The notes: generated by a model from the letters alone, not told the origin. Shown: positions 1 to 9,828, numbered from the stretch's first letter. The stretch is 36,360 nucleotides of DNA from Archaeoglobus sp. (GCA_003978865.1 QNXS01000036.1:1-36360), one strand, 5' to 3'. Numbers and translations: made by a program.

Positions 1-1277
1 CTATAAACAGTTCCGTAAACATCAAACCACCCAAAAGGATAGTAGATACCTTTGTACACGTATATATCCACACTTTCATCGGATTTTGGATTTAAGTCAT
101 TTATAGCCAGATACCACGTCCCAGTGTCTGGGTTGGTAATAACATACCCGTAACCATCCTGAGTGCCTACATTCCAAACGTCCGATGCCTGCACATAGTA
201 ATCCTGATTTGGAGATTTAACATAGAGAGAGATCGGTCTTATACCATAGCTATAGTAAAAAGTATCAAAGTCTGAAGTTGTTACAAAAATCAAGTAATCG
301 TAGTTACTGTTGTTTATATTCACGCCAATTACAGATGGGGAGGATGTGACATTTCCACTTACACTCGAGTACGGGGTGTAATCATTCATACTTCCAGATG
401 CATCGATTGTATGAATCACAGTAATATTTGTTGAACTTTGATTTATCCCATTACCAAAGAGAAATATATTTACAGTTGAGCTTTCTCCAGGAGCAATAGA
501 TGCCGGAACAACATACTTATCGATGTAAAGTTCCGGTTGTGGATTTGAGACAACACTAACGTTAACACAGTCATAGCTTACATAACCAAGACTATCCTTC
601 ACCTCAAGGGTTATAGTATAATTTCCAGTAGAGCTAAAATTCCAAGTTGTTATTCCGGTATCCGGATTTACTGGGTCATACTCTTTAAAAGATTGAAACA
701 GTATTCTCTTATAGTTTTGACCAGTGATGATCCATCTATAGTAAAGAGTACCCTCTCCGTATGAGTGAGTCATGTCTAAAGTTATGTTTTCACCAACAGT
801 GGCTTCAGTTGGATGAACAATAGCCACCGCCGTGGGTAGCAGGTGTATGGACGAATTCAGTAGTATTTCGTGGGTAATTTCGCTGCTGAAAGTTCTGCCC
901 TTTGTTATAAAACCCAATGTTGTTCTACCTATGTTTTCTTTTTGAGTCCATATATTTGATTTAACTATCAGTTCGTTATTACTCAATTCTACACTGTAAG
1001 TCTCCTTACCTACCTCAGCAGGCATGTAAACTTTACTCTTAAAAATACCGTTCTTCGGTGAAACGAGTAGCATATCTGTTATCTGAGCTGAAATTTCGCT
1101 TGCTACATCCTGAAACTGATTTTTCATTGCATTAGCAGTTGGCATTCTCGACATTAGTGTGCTAAGCTGAGGTACTATGAATGCCATGAGCAATGCAAGT
1201 ATTCCAACGATCAGCATGTATTCAACCAGTACTGAAACACCATTCCTGTCAGACAACAACAGTCTCAGTATCTTCAT
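1..1277 (-). CDS. Prepilin-like surface protein with PKD-like and VWA-like (DxSxS MIDAS) segments; partial, runs off the left edge
   Basis: Absent from the ORF track because it has no stop in the window. My translation from ATG at 1277 stays open to position 1: MKILRLLLSDRNGVSVLVEYMLIVGILALLMAFIVPQL... (prepilin-like charged N-terminus plus H-domain), then ...TVGENITLDMTHSYGEGTLYYRWIITG...TITLEVKDSLG... (PKD-like), then ...TVIHTIDASGSMNDYTP... (MIDAS start). Confidence 0.75.
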   Translation of the reverse strand, partial: MKILRLLLSDRNGVSVLVEYMLIVGILALLMAFIVPQLSTLMSRMPTANAMKNQFQDVASEISAQITDMLLVSPKNGIFKSKVYMPAEVGKETYSVELSNNELIVKSNIWTQKENIGRTTLGFITKGRTFSSEITHEILLNSSIHLLPTAVAIVHPTEATVGENITLDMTHSYGEGTLYYRWIITGQNYKRILFQSFKEYDPVNPDTGITTWNFSSTGNYTITLEVKDSLGYVSYDCVNVSVVSNPQPELYIDKYVVPASIAPGESSTVNIFLFGNGINQSSTNITVIHTIDASGSMNDYTPYSSVSGNVTSSPSVIGVNINNSNYDYLIFVTTSDFDTFYYSYGIRPISLYVKSPNQDYYVQASDVWNVGTQDGYGYVITNPDTGTWYLAINDLNPKSDESVDIYVYKGIYYPFGWFDVYGTVY

Positions 1278-1659
1278 AATCAACACCTGAATTAAAGAAA
1301 ACTATATTAACCGTATAACAAGAAATTTCATCGTTACTGGTATATTTAACATCGACAATATTTATACTTGCATAACATCCATGTTCAGCATAGAGTTTTT
1401 CGACTTGCTGATTTACCTTCTGAGCATAGTTTAAAAAGTTATTCGGATTATTCTCGGCATATTTTTTTAAATCAATGAATGCTATTCTTCTAAGATTTTC
1501 TATTGCATACTTTGGAAAAGTTAACTGAGTTGTACTGCTCTCCATACCCGCAAGTACATTCTGAGTGTAAACAAGAGAGAGTTCAGCAAGTAACACCGAT
1601 ATGAAGAGCGTTAGTATTATTATTATCTGACCTCTATTATCTCCAATTAAACCTGCCAT
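1249..1659 (-). CDS. Small prepilin-like membrane-anchored protein
   Basis: 136 aa; MAGLIGDNRGQIIIILTLFISVLLAELSLVYTQN: short charged N-terminus, Gly, then a hydrophobic helix; overlaps neighbouring genes. Confidence 0.7.
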   Translation of the reverse strand: MAGLIGDNRGQIIIILTLFISVLLAELSLVYTQNVLAGMESSTTQLTFPKYAIENLRRIAFIDLKKYAENNPNNFLNYAQKVNQQVEKLYAEHGCYASINIVDVKYTSNDEISCYTVNIVFFNSGVDYEDTETVVV

Positions 1660-2210
1660 AGTGTCAACCTCACCTCCAAAACAACCGGATACCCAGAACT
1701 TTCATAACTTGAATTACTTACAAACGGGGAGTCGCTCACGAAATCGTTGCTGTCTATTACGATGTACCTAGAAGCTGTCACAGTATTTGAAACAGGATTA
1801 GTGTTCGTGAGGCTGATTTTTTCAACACTACCAGTTGAAAAGTTGTAGTAGTAAACAACAAAGCTAAAATTAACATCCACAGGCAAACATTCTTTTGTTG
1901 AATTTATAAGAGGTAAAACAACTGTATTAAAGTTGCTTGAATTTAAATGCTCTAAAACATACTCGAGCGTGTCCTGAGTTGGTGATGAGGGATTATCAAG
2001 TACCCTCAGTGTATCCTTAGCGTACTGACTTAGCTGAACGTCAACTACCTGAGTTGACTGGGGAGCAATTATCAGAGTTGAACGGAAAAGGAAGTAAGCT
2101 ACCAAAAGCAAAAGCATGGCAGCAACTATACTTTCAAGTGTAAAAGCCTGTGCTTTACAGTCTCTTCCAAACTTACCCCCCACAAGCTTACTTATTCCCG
2201 TCATATACAC
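1647..2210 (-). CDS. Prepilin-like protein
   Basis: 187 aa; ...FGRDCKAQAFTLESIVAAMLLLLVAYFLFRST: FTLE-type prepilin N-terminus and a single N-terminal hydrophobic helix; overlaps the next gene. Confidence 0.7.
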   Translation of the reverse strand: MYMTGISKLVGGKFGRDCKAQAFTLESIVAAMLLLLVAYFLFRSTLIIAPQSTQVVDVQLSQYAKDTLRVLDNPSSPTQDTLEYVLEHLNSSNFNTVVLPLINSTKECLPVDVNFSFVVYYYNFSTGSVEKISLTNTNPVSNTVTASRYIVIDSNDFVSDSPFVSNSSYESSGYPVVLEVRLTLWQV

Positions 2211-3113
2211 CTACCACACGCAAACAACAAGTTTGGCAACTATTCTCCCCGCGATGTACTGTCCCGCACTTGAGTAAATCAAATATCCAGCTAAATTATG
2301 AGATATAACCGTCAAGTTTACAGTTCCAGAAATGGCAGATATCTGACCAGCAACGTTATAAACCCCCGGTGAAAGAGAACCTCCATTGGATGGAATTCTG
2401 AGTATTTTCTCTCCACCCCATCCATTTCCTTTGCTTATTTTCACTATTATCCAACTGCCACTGCCATTACCCCAGATCTGAGTTTTTGTTACAACAAATG
2501 TAAAAACTCCCACGGGAGCAGTGACATTTAGAATTTTAGTCTTGTTAACTCCATATTCTGACGTGGTTATATCGTAGGTGAAAGATGCATTGTTTAAATA
2601 AACTATTCTACAATATTTAACAACATCTTTAAATTTTGGTATGGGTTTACCTATTAGCAGTAATGGCTTACCGTTGTAGTATGAATAAACAGGATAAGAC
2701 GTATTGCTATAAACGTACTGTAGAGATATATTGTAGTTCTCAATACCGAACATGTTCGCAATGCTATCGTATCCCTCCTGCTCGTACATTTCCGAAAAGT
2801 TCAGAATTTTTGGTATTGACAGCTCACACATTTTCCCATCACACAGGCCAGCTCTAACTGTTACCTCGCTGTCCTTCCAGTGATCCTCCCAGTTCGTACC
2901 ATTACATGTTCCATTTGTCCAGTAACCGGGACTTTCAGTAAGAAGAGCGGAGATTCTGTAAGCATCGGAACTCAGAGAAATATCACTTCTCTGGACAACA
3001 AATATTGAAGGAAGATACTGCAGAATGAATATAAACGTGACCATAAATACAGTTAATCCAACAAGTACATCCAGACTCAACTGACCCGATTTTGATCCAG
3101 TTTTTAGCTTCAC
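2211..3113 (-). CDS. Prepilin-like extracellular protein
   Basis: 300 aa; MKLKTGSKSGQLSLDVLVGLTVFMVTFIFILQYLPSIF: prepilin-like N-terminus and a long Asn/Thr/Ser/Tyr-rich exterior. GTG start; abuts the next gene with 0 nt gap. Confidence 0.7.
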   Translation of the reverse strand: MKLKTGSKSGQLSLDVLVGLTVFMVTFIFILQYLPSIFVVQRSDISLSSDAYRISALLTESPGYWTNGTCNGTNWEDHWKDSEVTVRAGLCDGKMCELSIPKILNFSEMYEQEGYDSIANMFGIENYNISLQYVYSNTSYPVYSYYNGKPLLLIGKPIPKFKDVVKYCRIVYLNNASFTYDITTSEYGVNKTKILNVTAPVGVFTFVVTKTQIWGNGSGSWIIVKISKGNGWGGEKILRIPSNGGSLSPGVYNVAGQISAISGTVNLTVISHNLAGYLIYSSAGQYIAGRIVAKLVVCVW

Positions 3114-3182
3114 TATTATTATGGTAATAATACAAACTATAAATTGATTTCGTTGTCAGCTATGGATGCCTAAAATCAGGAA

Positions 3183-5915
3183 CTAAACACTCCAGAATTT
3201 TCTCGTTCTTATATAATTTTTTTCTACTTCAAGTAGTTCTCTGAAAAATTCTTCTTCATTTCTATAAAACTTTGCAAGAATTCTCGAAGCGTATTCAGCC
3301 CCGACACCAAGAGTATTCATAGCATAAACAGCTCTCTTTCCATAACACATTACTAAATTGGCTATTCTCATAAGTTCATCCCTTGAGTAGTCCTCAAGTT
3401 TTCTTCTCGCATTTACACATGCAATTAACTTGGAACCGCATCTTATACACGTAAGGTTATCCACACAACCAACTTGAACTCTTATCCTGCATCCACAATT
3501 CATACAATATAGCCAGCAGAATTCCTTCTCTATTCTCTTTTTGAATACATGCAAAACTGCAGAGGTGGGTTTTGATGGAAGGAGCAAATCGAAAGTCTGT
3601 CGTTTTACAACTTTTGAAATTTCTTCAAGCTCTCCAAGTTTTACAACATCTATTTCATTAAAAAGCTTGGAAAGGATTTCTACCAACTTTTCAATGTTGA
3701 ACCTTTCTGTGATTAATTCTCTCACAGCTTCCCTGTAAACTGGGGTATCTTTAATTCTTAAGGCAAATTTCTTCAAATTCATTCTCGTTATGTCGGAATC
3801 TTTGCTGAGTATACCAAACTTTCTTGCGGATGACACCAACTTCCACTGAAAGAGTTTGGTATCAAGCATAGCCCTTTCTGAAAGCCAGTATATGCCCTCC
3901 TTTGAAATTTCTCTCAGCTGCATCAGAGTATCATAAACTTCGTCCACTTTTGCAGGATACAACTTTATTCTGTATGGATCTAACTCCACCGAAACACTCG
4001 TCGTTTTTCTCGCAGACACAAGCATCCCTATTATTCTACCAAGAACTTCATTTACTGTATGACCAAAGCAGCAGTTAATAACAACAAATCCCCCACCCTG
4101 CTCCAGTGTTACGAGTTTATCGGAAGGAATAACCCTGCTTTTTTCTATTATTCTTACAACCTCCTCGCAGGCTTCTCTGTTTGTATTAAATCTTTTTTGT
4201 AAGAGTTCCACTGTTTTTTCTCTGCCAAAAACATCAATCATCCTTTTTATCTTTTCTCTCAGTTCTCCGACACCCATCGCCACTTCAAAAGGTACGGGTA
4301 TTTCCTCACCAATCCAGCTTGGTATCTCTCCTTCCCCACTTACCGGCTCAACTTTAACATCTGAATTAACATCAATTATCCTCCAGAGTTCCCCTTTCAT
4401 TGCGAACACTTCACCTCTAAATGTTGTAACGAAAATCTCATCAAGAACTCCAACAGGCTTGCCCGAAGTTATGTCAAAAACCCTGTATTTCTTTTCATCA
4501 GGTATCATTGAAACATTATCGTAGAAGTACCTCCTTGTTTTTCTTTTTGGATATACTACAGCTTCACCTCCATCAGAATCATGCATCCCTACAATACCAT
4601 TACCGGCAAGAAACATGCACACATCAAGAAATTCCCTGTAACTCAAATCTCTGTATGGATACGCTCTTCTAATTATTCTGTATGCTTTTTTACATTCAAT
4701 ACCCCCGTATTCAATTGCCATCGATGCTATCTGGTTTGCAAGTGTGTCTAAGCTCTTTTTATGGCATACCTCCTCTTCAATCTTGCCCATTTCTGCCATT
4801 TCTTTTATTATCCAAGATTCAAGTATCTCATCAAAACTTGTTGCCACAATTATTCCCTTAGATTCCTCTCCTGCCCTATGTCCACTTCTTCCAACTCTCT
4901 GAAGTAACCGGGAAACCTGCCTAGGGCTGTTATATTGAATAACACAATCTATGCTGCCAACATCAATTCCAAGTTCCATTGACGACGTGCAGATCAAAGC
5001 TTTTATCTCGCCTCTCAGGAGTTTTCTCTCAGCCTCGAGCCTAGCCTCCTTAGAGAGAGAACCATGATGAACTTCAACTCTTGCAATCCTTCTCAATTTC
5101 AGGGCAAGAGCTTCTGCAGTCTGTCTTGTGTTTACGAAGATAAGAGTTGACCTGTGCCTTTCGAGTATTTCTGCTATACACCTTATTTGGGCTGCAACTT
5201 CTGCATCAACAAATAGTTCTTCAGCAAGTTTTTCATCCTCAGTATTAACTCCCGGCTTCACAACAGAAAATCTATACTTTTTATTTTCAAATCCCTCTAC
5301 AATATCTACATGACTCCCACCACTGAAAAAAGCAGCAACATCCTTTTTGTTTTTCACAGTTGCCGAAAGACAGATTGTACTAAAGTCCGCTATTTCTCTC
5401 AACCGCTCAACAGCAACAGATAACTGCACACCCCTTTCACTCTGAAAAAGCTCGTGAACTTCATCTATAACAAGAAACTTCACATTTTTCAGCCAGTTTC
5501 TCAATCTTTTTCCAAGAAAAAGTAGTTGAAAAGTTTCCGGAGTTGTTACGAGTATATGTGGTGCTTTCTTGGATTGTTTCTCCCTCTCTGATCTGGATGT
5601 ATCTCCATGCCTGACAGCTATTTTCAAAGAAAGAAGGTTTGATAGTTCCTGCAACCTCCTAAGTACATCTCTATTTAATGCTCTGAGGGGCGTTATATAT
5701 ATAAGGGCGATAGGTTTCAGTTTCCTTCGCAATATCTCATTTAAAGCTGGAACAATTGCCGCCTCGGTCTTTCCACTTCCAGTAGGAGCAACAATTAGGC
5801 AGTTTCTACCTTCAGCTACTGTTTTAAAACTTCTGATTTGTAGCTCATTAAGCTCAACAATTCCATATTTTCTTAAAGCTCTTTTAAGTTCAGGAAGTAT
5901 TTTGTATTCAATCAT
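3183..5915 (-). CDS. Lhr-type DEAD/DEAH superfamily 2 helicase with C-terminal Cys4 zinc-ribbon-like motif
   Basis: 910 aa; APTGSGKTEAA (Walker A), VIDEVHEL (DEVH), LSATVKN, ICTSSMELGIDVGSIDCVIQYNSPRQVSRLLQRVGRSGHR (motifs V/VI), C-terminal CMNCGCRIRVQVGCVDNLTCIRCGSKL. Confidence 0.9.
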   Translation of the reverse strand: MIEYKILPELKRALRKYGIVELNELQIRSFKTVAEGRNCLIVAPTGSGKTEAAIVPALNEILRRKLKPIALIYITPLRALNRDVLRRLQELSNLLSLKIAVRHGDTSRSEREKQSKKAPHILVTTPETFQLLFLGKRLRNWLKNVKFLVIDEVHELFQSERGVQLSVAVERLREIADFSTICLSATVKNKKDVAAFFSGGSHVDIVEGFENKKYRFSVVKPGVNTEDEKLAEELFVDAEVAAQIRCIAEILERHRSTLIFVNTRQTAEALALKLRRIARVEVHHGSLSKEARLEAERKLLRGEIKALICTSSMELGIDVGSIDCVIQYNSPRQVSRLLQRVGRSGHRAGEESKGIIVATSFDEILESWIIKEMAEMGKIEEEVCHKKSLDTLANQIASMAIEYGGIECKKAYRIIRRAYPYRDLSYREFLDVCMFLAGNGIVGMHDSDGGEAVVYPKRKTRRYFYDNVSMIPDEKKYRVFDITSGKPVGVLDEIFVTTFRGEVFAMKGELWRIIDVNSDVKVEPVSGEGEIPSWIGEEIPVPFEVAMGVGELREKIKRMIDVFGREKTVELLQKRFNTNREACEEVVRIIEKSRVIPSDKLVTLEQGGGFVVINCCFGHTVNEVLGRIIGMLVSARKTTSVSVELDPYRIKLYPAKVDEVYDTLMQLREISKEGIYWLSERAMLDTKLFQWKLVSSARKFGILSKDSDITRMNLKKFALRIKDTPVYREAVRELITERFNIEKLVEILSKLFNEIDVVKLGELEEISKVVKRQTFDLLLPSKPTSAVLHVFKKRIEKEFCWLYCMNCGCRIRVQVGCVDNLTCIRCGSKLIACVNARRKLEDYSRDELMRIANLVMCYGKRAVYAMNTLGVGAEYASRILAKFYRNEEEFFRELLEVEKNYIRTRKFWSV

Positions 5916-5996
5916 TTTTAAATTTCCTCTCCGATAATTCGGTAATTAACTCTTTCTTCCAAAACTTTTTTTGCCTTTTATTTCCAACCATTATGC

Positions 5997-7826
5997 ATGC
6001 TTCGGAGGGTAGCCGTTTTAATGATCTTACTAATAATTGCGGTAACATTCCAAACGCCAGTATCTGCTCAATTTATACACGAAAGAAAAGTCGTGATACA
6101 AGCTGTTGCTGTCAAAACGGGAACAAAACCAGAGGGCGCTGTAATAAATATAACTGTGGTTGTTACACCCGGTAATGGAGAAGTCTTCGTTTCAACATCA
6201 CCGTACACAGAAATAGATATGCAGGGTAGTGCTCAGCTTGCTGCTCTTACTGCATGTGATCTACTTGGAATTGACTACATGAAGTACGACTTCTTTTATA
6301 CTATACATGCAAACGCCCCTATAGTTGGAGGCCCCTCCGCCGGCGGTGTTATGTGCGTAGCTACAATAGCAGCTCTGAAGAATCTCAGCATAAAAAGAGA
6401 CGTATTTATGACCGGAATGATATACCCGGATGGATTTATAGGTCCGGTTGGAGGGATACCCTACAAGCTTGAAGCTGCTGCAAGTCATGGAGCCAAGTAC
6501 TTTCTTATTCCAGCAGGACAAAGAATTGTTTACGTAAGAGAGACAAAAATTGTAAAAAACGGACCTTTCATTTTCGAATCGACAGTAACAAAACCTGTTG
6601 ATGTTGTAAAACTTGGAGAGAAACTCGGAGTAAAAGTTGTAGAAGTTGAAACAGTAAATCAAGCCCTTGAATACTATACTGGTTACAAGCTTGAGCAAAA
6701 GAATGCCACCGTAAATCTAACAAGATACTCTAACATTCTCAAAAAGCTTGCTGACAAAATGAAAAAAGAGGCAGAGAATTTATACGACATAATCAGTCAG
6801 ATAACCACGAAAGATGAGTTGTCAAACATCAAAAAAATTATGGAGGAAGCTCAAACAGAGTACAATCAGGGGAGGTACTACACAGCAACAAGTGAGTGGT
6901 TTACTGCAATGATTAAAATGAGGTACATACAGTATGAACGCACAATAAAAACCGAACAAGCATTAGAGAACGAGTTCAAAAGAGTTCAGAAAGACATAAA
7001 CAACATGCTGGGGTATCTTAATTCTACAAGCAACTCTGTTGGACTTGAAAGCTTTCAACTTTACGGAGCTGCTGAGGAAAGGATAACCATAGCCCAGAAC
7101 TATTTGAATAAGGCTGAAAGTTCCTCAGATGTTAACACAGCACTTTATTATTTAGCTTACGCAAGGGAAAGAGTTGAAAGTGCAAGATTGTGGTTGTCCC
7201 TCCTTCCCGGAATAAAAGAAGATGTGCCCTTAGGAAAACAGGAAATAAAAAGAAGAGCACAACTATACTTAAGTCAAGCCGAATCCATGATAGTTTATGC
7301 AAGTTCTATATATGGTCAGAAAGATTTACTTGAGCTTGCTCAACAGGATGTTGACGCAGGTAGAACTCAGCTTGACGAGGGACTTTACTGTGGAGCGGCA
7401 CTATCAGCCATAAACGCTATAACAAAAGCCAGCTTGAGTATAGAACTGATAGGATTTCCAAGTTCTCAAATTCAGGAGTTGCTTCAGGAGAAAATTAATG
7501 CTTCAAAAAAGGATGCTCAGATAGCTATAGCCCAGCTTGAAAAGCACGTTACACCAATACTACCAGTGGCATACTACGAATTTGCTGAAACCAGTAAAGA
7601 TCCCATCACCAAACTTGCTTACTTTAAGCTCTCTGAAAGAATAGCAAAACTTATAGGGGTTCTTGCTAAAATACATCAGCACAGTAAACTTGTAAAGGTA
7701 AATCACCCATCAGCCCCAACTTTCGAAGAATCGTACACAAACACTATAAATACGAGAGTTCCCGGATTTGAAGTCGTTGTTTCAATAGTTGCAGTATTTA
7801 TAGCACTATGGAAAAGAAGGATGTAA
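5997..7826 (+). CDS. Secreted or membrane-anchored Lon-like serine protease (S16 fold) without AAA+ domain
   Basis: 609 aa; N-terminal signal-like helix (MLRRVAVLMILLIIAVTFQTPVSA), VGGPSAGGVMCVATIAAL (catalytic Ser) and GFIGPVGGIPYKLEAAASHGAKYFLIP (catalytic Lys region), long helical region, C-terminal TM FEVVVSIVAVFIALWKRRM. Confidence 0.88.
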   Translation: MLRRVAVLMILLIIAVTFQTPVSAQFIHERKVVIQAVAVKTGTKPEGAVINITVVVTPGNGEVFVSTSPYTEIDMQGSAQLAALTACDLLGIDYMKYDFFYTIHANAPIVGGPSAGGVMCVATIAALKNLSIKRDVFMTGMIYPDGFIGPVGGIPYKLEAAASHGAKYFLIPAGQRIVYVRETKIVKNGPFIFESTVTKPVDVVKLGEKLGVKVVEVETVNQALEYYTGYKLEQKNATVNLTRYSNILKKLADKMKKEAENLYDIISQITTKDELSNIKKIMEEAQTEYNQGRYYTATSEWFTAMIKMRYIQYERTIKTEQALENEFKRVQKDINNMLGYLNSTSNSVGLESFQLYGAAEERITIAQNYLNKAESSSDVNTALYYLAYARERVESARLWLSLLPGIKEDVPLGKQEIKRRAQLYLSQAESMIVYASSIYGQKDLLELAQQDVDAGRTQLDEGLYCGAALSAINAITKASLSIELIGFPSSQIQELLQEKINASKKDAQIAIAQLEKHVTPILPVAYYEFAETSKDPITKLAYFKLSERIAKLIGVLAKIHQHSKLVKVNHPSAPTFEESYTNTINTRVPGFEVVVSIVAVFIALWKRRM

Positions 7827-8000
7827 AGGATGTAACACAAAAATAACATATAATGCATAAATACATACTTGCATAATACAATTACTAATTTAATTTTTAA
7901 TTTTTAACTAATGCATCGCTAAATACTTATTGAAATAAAAAAATAAAAAAGAGAGAAAAGAAGAAAAAACGTAGTAATAGCAAAAACTTTACTATGCTAA

Positions 8001-8159
8001 AACAATGGACATTCTCAACAGGATGATTTAAAGTTGGTAAGGCAAAAAAGAAGTGCTTACTTGTTTGAAGATGCCACGCTGAGAGCTGAGGGATACTCTT
8101 TACAAAACAACATTACAAAACAGTACGGAGTTAGGGATTTAAATTTTAAAATGAAATAA
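8001..8159 (+). pseudogene. Possible degenerate coding remnant (open frame without start codon)
   Basis: After the taa at 7998-8000 the frame is open for 52 codons: NNGHSQQDDLKLVRQKRSAYLFEDATLRAEGYSLQNNITKQYGVRDLNFKMK*. Composition is protein-like for an AT-rich gap. Identity unknown. Confidence 0.25.
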
Positions 8160-8167
8160 AATAAAAT

Positions 8168-8497
8168 TTAGCTCTCCAGAACGATTTCTATATTAACATC
8201 CTTTGGTACCTGAATTCTCATTATCTGTCTCAGAGCTCTTTCGTCAGCAGCTATATCTATTAGTCTCTTGTGAATTCTCATTTCCCAGTGGTCGTATGTT
8301 TCACTTCCTTCCCCATCCGGTGCCTTTCTAACGGGAACAACCAGCCTCTTTGTAGGTAGGGGAACAGGACCTCTAATTTCCACTCCCGTCTTGTTAGCTA
8401 TTTCCTTGATTTGCCTGCATATTCTGTCAAGATCAGACGGATTCATCCCAGAAAGCCTTATTCTTGCCTTGTAACCTTTAATGCCCATTATAAACAC
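8168..8497 (-). CDS. rps10: Ribosomal protein S10 (uS10)
   Basis: 109 aa; [73 protein letters not shown]. Confidence 0.96.
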   Translation of the reverse strand: MFIMGIKGYKARIRLSGMNPSDLDRICRQIKEIANKTGVEIRGPVPLPTKRLVVPVRKAPDGEGSETYDHWEMRIHKRLIDIAADERALRQIMRIQVPKDVNIEIVLES

Positions 8498-8556
8498 CTT
8501 ATAAATGTTTTTAAGGTTTTAGAATTCTCCACATATAAAAATATTATAAAAAAGAG

Positions 8557-9828
8557 CTAATCCCTCGGAGTTAAATCAAGCACCATTCCAGCTGCAACGG
8601 TCATACCCATATCTCTGATAGCAAATCTGCCAAGCGGTGGTATTTCCTTGACTTTCTCGAGTACCATTGGTCTGGTAGGTTGCAGTTTGACTATTGCAGC
8701 ATCACCTGTTTTGAGGAACTGCGGATTGTCTTCCTTAGCCTGTCCCGTTCTTGGGTCAATTTTCTTCAGTAGCTCAACAAACTTACATGCAACCTGAGCA
8801 GTGTGAGCATGAACTACAGGTGTATATCCTACAGTTATTGCAGTTGGATGCTGGAGCACTATTATCTGAGCTGTAAAATCTCTTACAACAGTTGGTGGAT
8901 TTGTCGTATGTCCGCATACATCTCCTCGTCTAATATCGTTCTTACCAACGCCTCTTACGTTAAATCCAATGTTATCTCCCGGATATGCTTCTTTCAACGG
9001 TTCATGGTGCATTTCAATACTCTTTACTTCACCACTCACGCTTGGGGGCTCAAACACAACTTTGTCGCCCACTTTAAGTACTCCAGTCTCCACTCTGCCG
9101 ACTGGGACAGTTCCAACACCACTTATTGAGTAAACATCCTGAATTGGTATTCTAAGCGGTTTGTCAACTGGTTTCTCTGGTGGCTTCAGGTTGTCAAGGG
9201 ACTCAAATATGGTTGGACCTTTGTACCATGGAGTCTTATCGCTCCTCTTCAACACGTTATCTCCATAGTAAGCAGAAGTTGGTATGAATGGAATTTCATC
9301 AACTTTGTAACCCACCATTTTAAGAAGTTTTACTACCTGCTCTTTAACCTCATTATATCTCTTTTCATCGTAGTTTACTTTGTCCATCTTGTTTACGGCA
9401 ACAATCATCTGATTTATACCAAGAGTTCTAGAAAGAAATACGTGCTCTTTCGTCTGCGCCTGCACTCCATCATCAGCAGCAACAACGAGAATTGCAGCGT
9501 CAGCCTGAGAAGCTCCAGTAATCATGTTCTTTATGAAGTCTCTGTGCCCGGGGCAGTCAACTATTGTGATTTCATACTTCTGAGTTTTGAATTTTCTATG
9601 AGCGACGTCAATAGTTATACCCCTCTCCCTCTCTTCTTTCAGTTTGTCCATTACCCAAGCAAATTCAAAAGTTGCCTTACCTTTTTCTTGAGCCTCTTTT
9701 CTATACTTCTCTATTATATGCTCCGGGATCTCACCAGCCTCGTATAAAAGCCTACCTATCAGTGTACTCTTTCCATGGTCGACGTGTCCTATCATGGCAA
9801 CGTTAATGTGCTCCTTCTCCTTCGCCAT
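8557..9828 (-). CDS. tuf: Translation elongation factor 1-alpha (aEF-1A)
   Basis: 423 aa; [67 protein letters not shown] ribosome binding site just upstream. Confidence 0.98.
   Translation of the reverse strand: MAKEKEHINVAMIGHVDHGKSTLIGRLLYEAGEIPEHIIEKYRKEAQEKGKATFEFAWVMDKLKEERERGITIDVAHRKFKTQKYEITIVDCPGHRDFIKNMITGASQADAAILVVAADDGVQAQTKEHVFLSRTLGINQMIVAVNKMDKVNYDEKRYNEVKEQVVKLLKMVGYKVDEIPFIPTSAYYGDNVLKRSDKTPWYKGPTIFESLDNLKPPEKPVDKPLRIPIQDVYSISGVGTVPVGRVETGVLKVGDKVVFEPPSVSGEVKSIEMHHEPLKEAYPGDNIGFNVRGVGKNDIRRGDVCGHTTNPPTVVRDFTAQIIVLQHPTAITVGYTPVVHAHTAQVACKFVELLKKIDPRTGQAKEDNPQFLKTGDAAIVKLQPTRPMVLEKVKEIPPLGRFAIRDMGMTVAAGMVLDLTPRD

Noticed and set aside
2636-2857. 73-aa plus-strand ORF within the prepilin-like gene
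   Set aside because: Antisense shadow frame with no recognisable domain or ribosome binding site.
5569-5937. 122-aa plus-strand ORF opposite the Lhr helicase start
   Set aside because: Antisense shadow of the helicase; Ser/Phe/Leu-rich with no motif.
6261-6698. 145-aa minus-strand ORF antisense to the Lon-like protease
   Set aside because: Composition (Tyr/Cys/Ser/Phe-rich, no motif) is the shadow of the sense frame.
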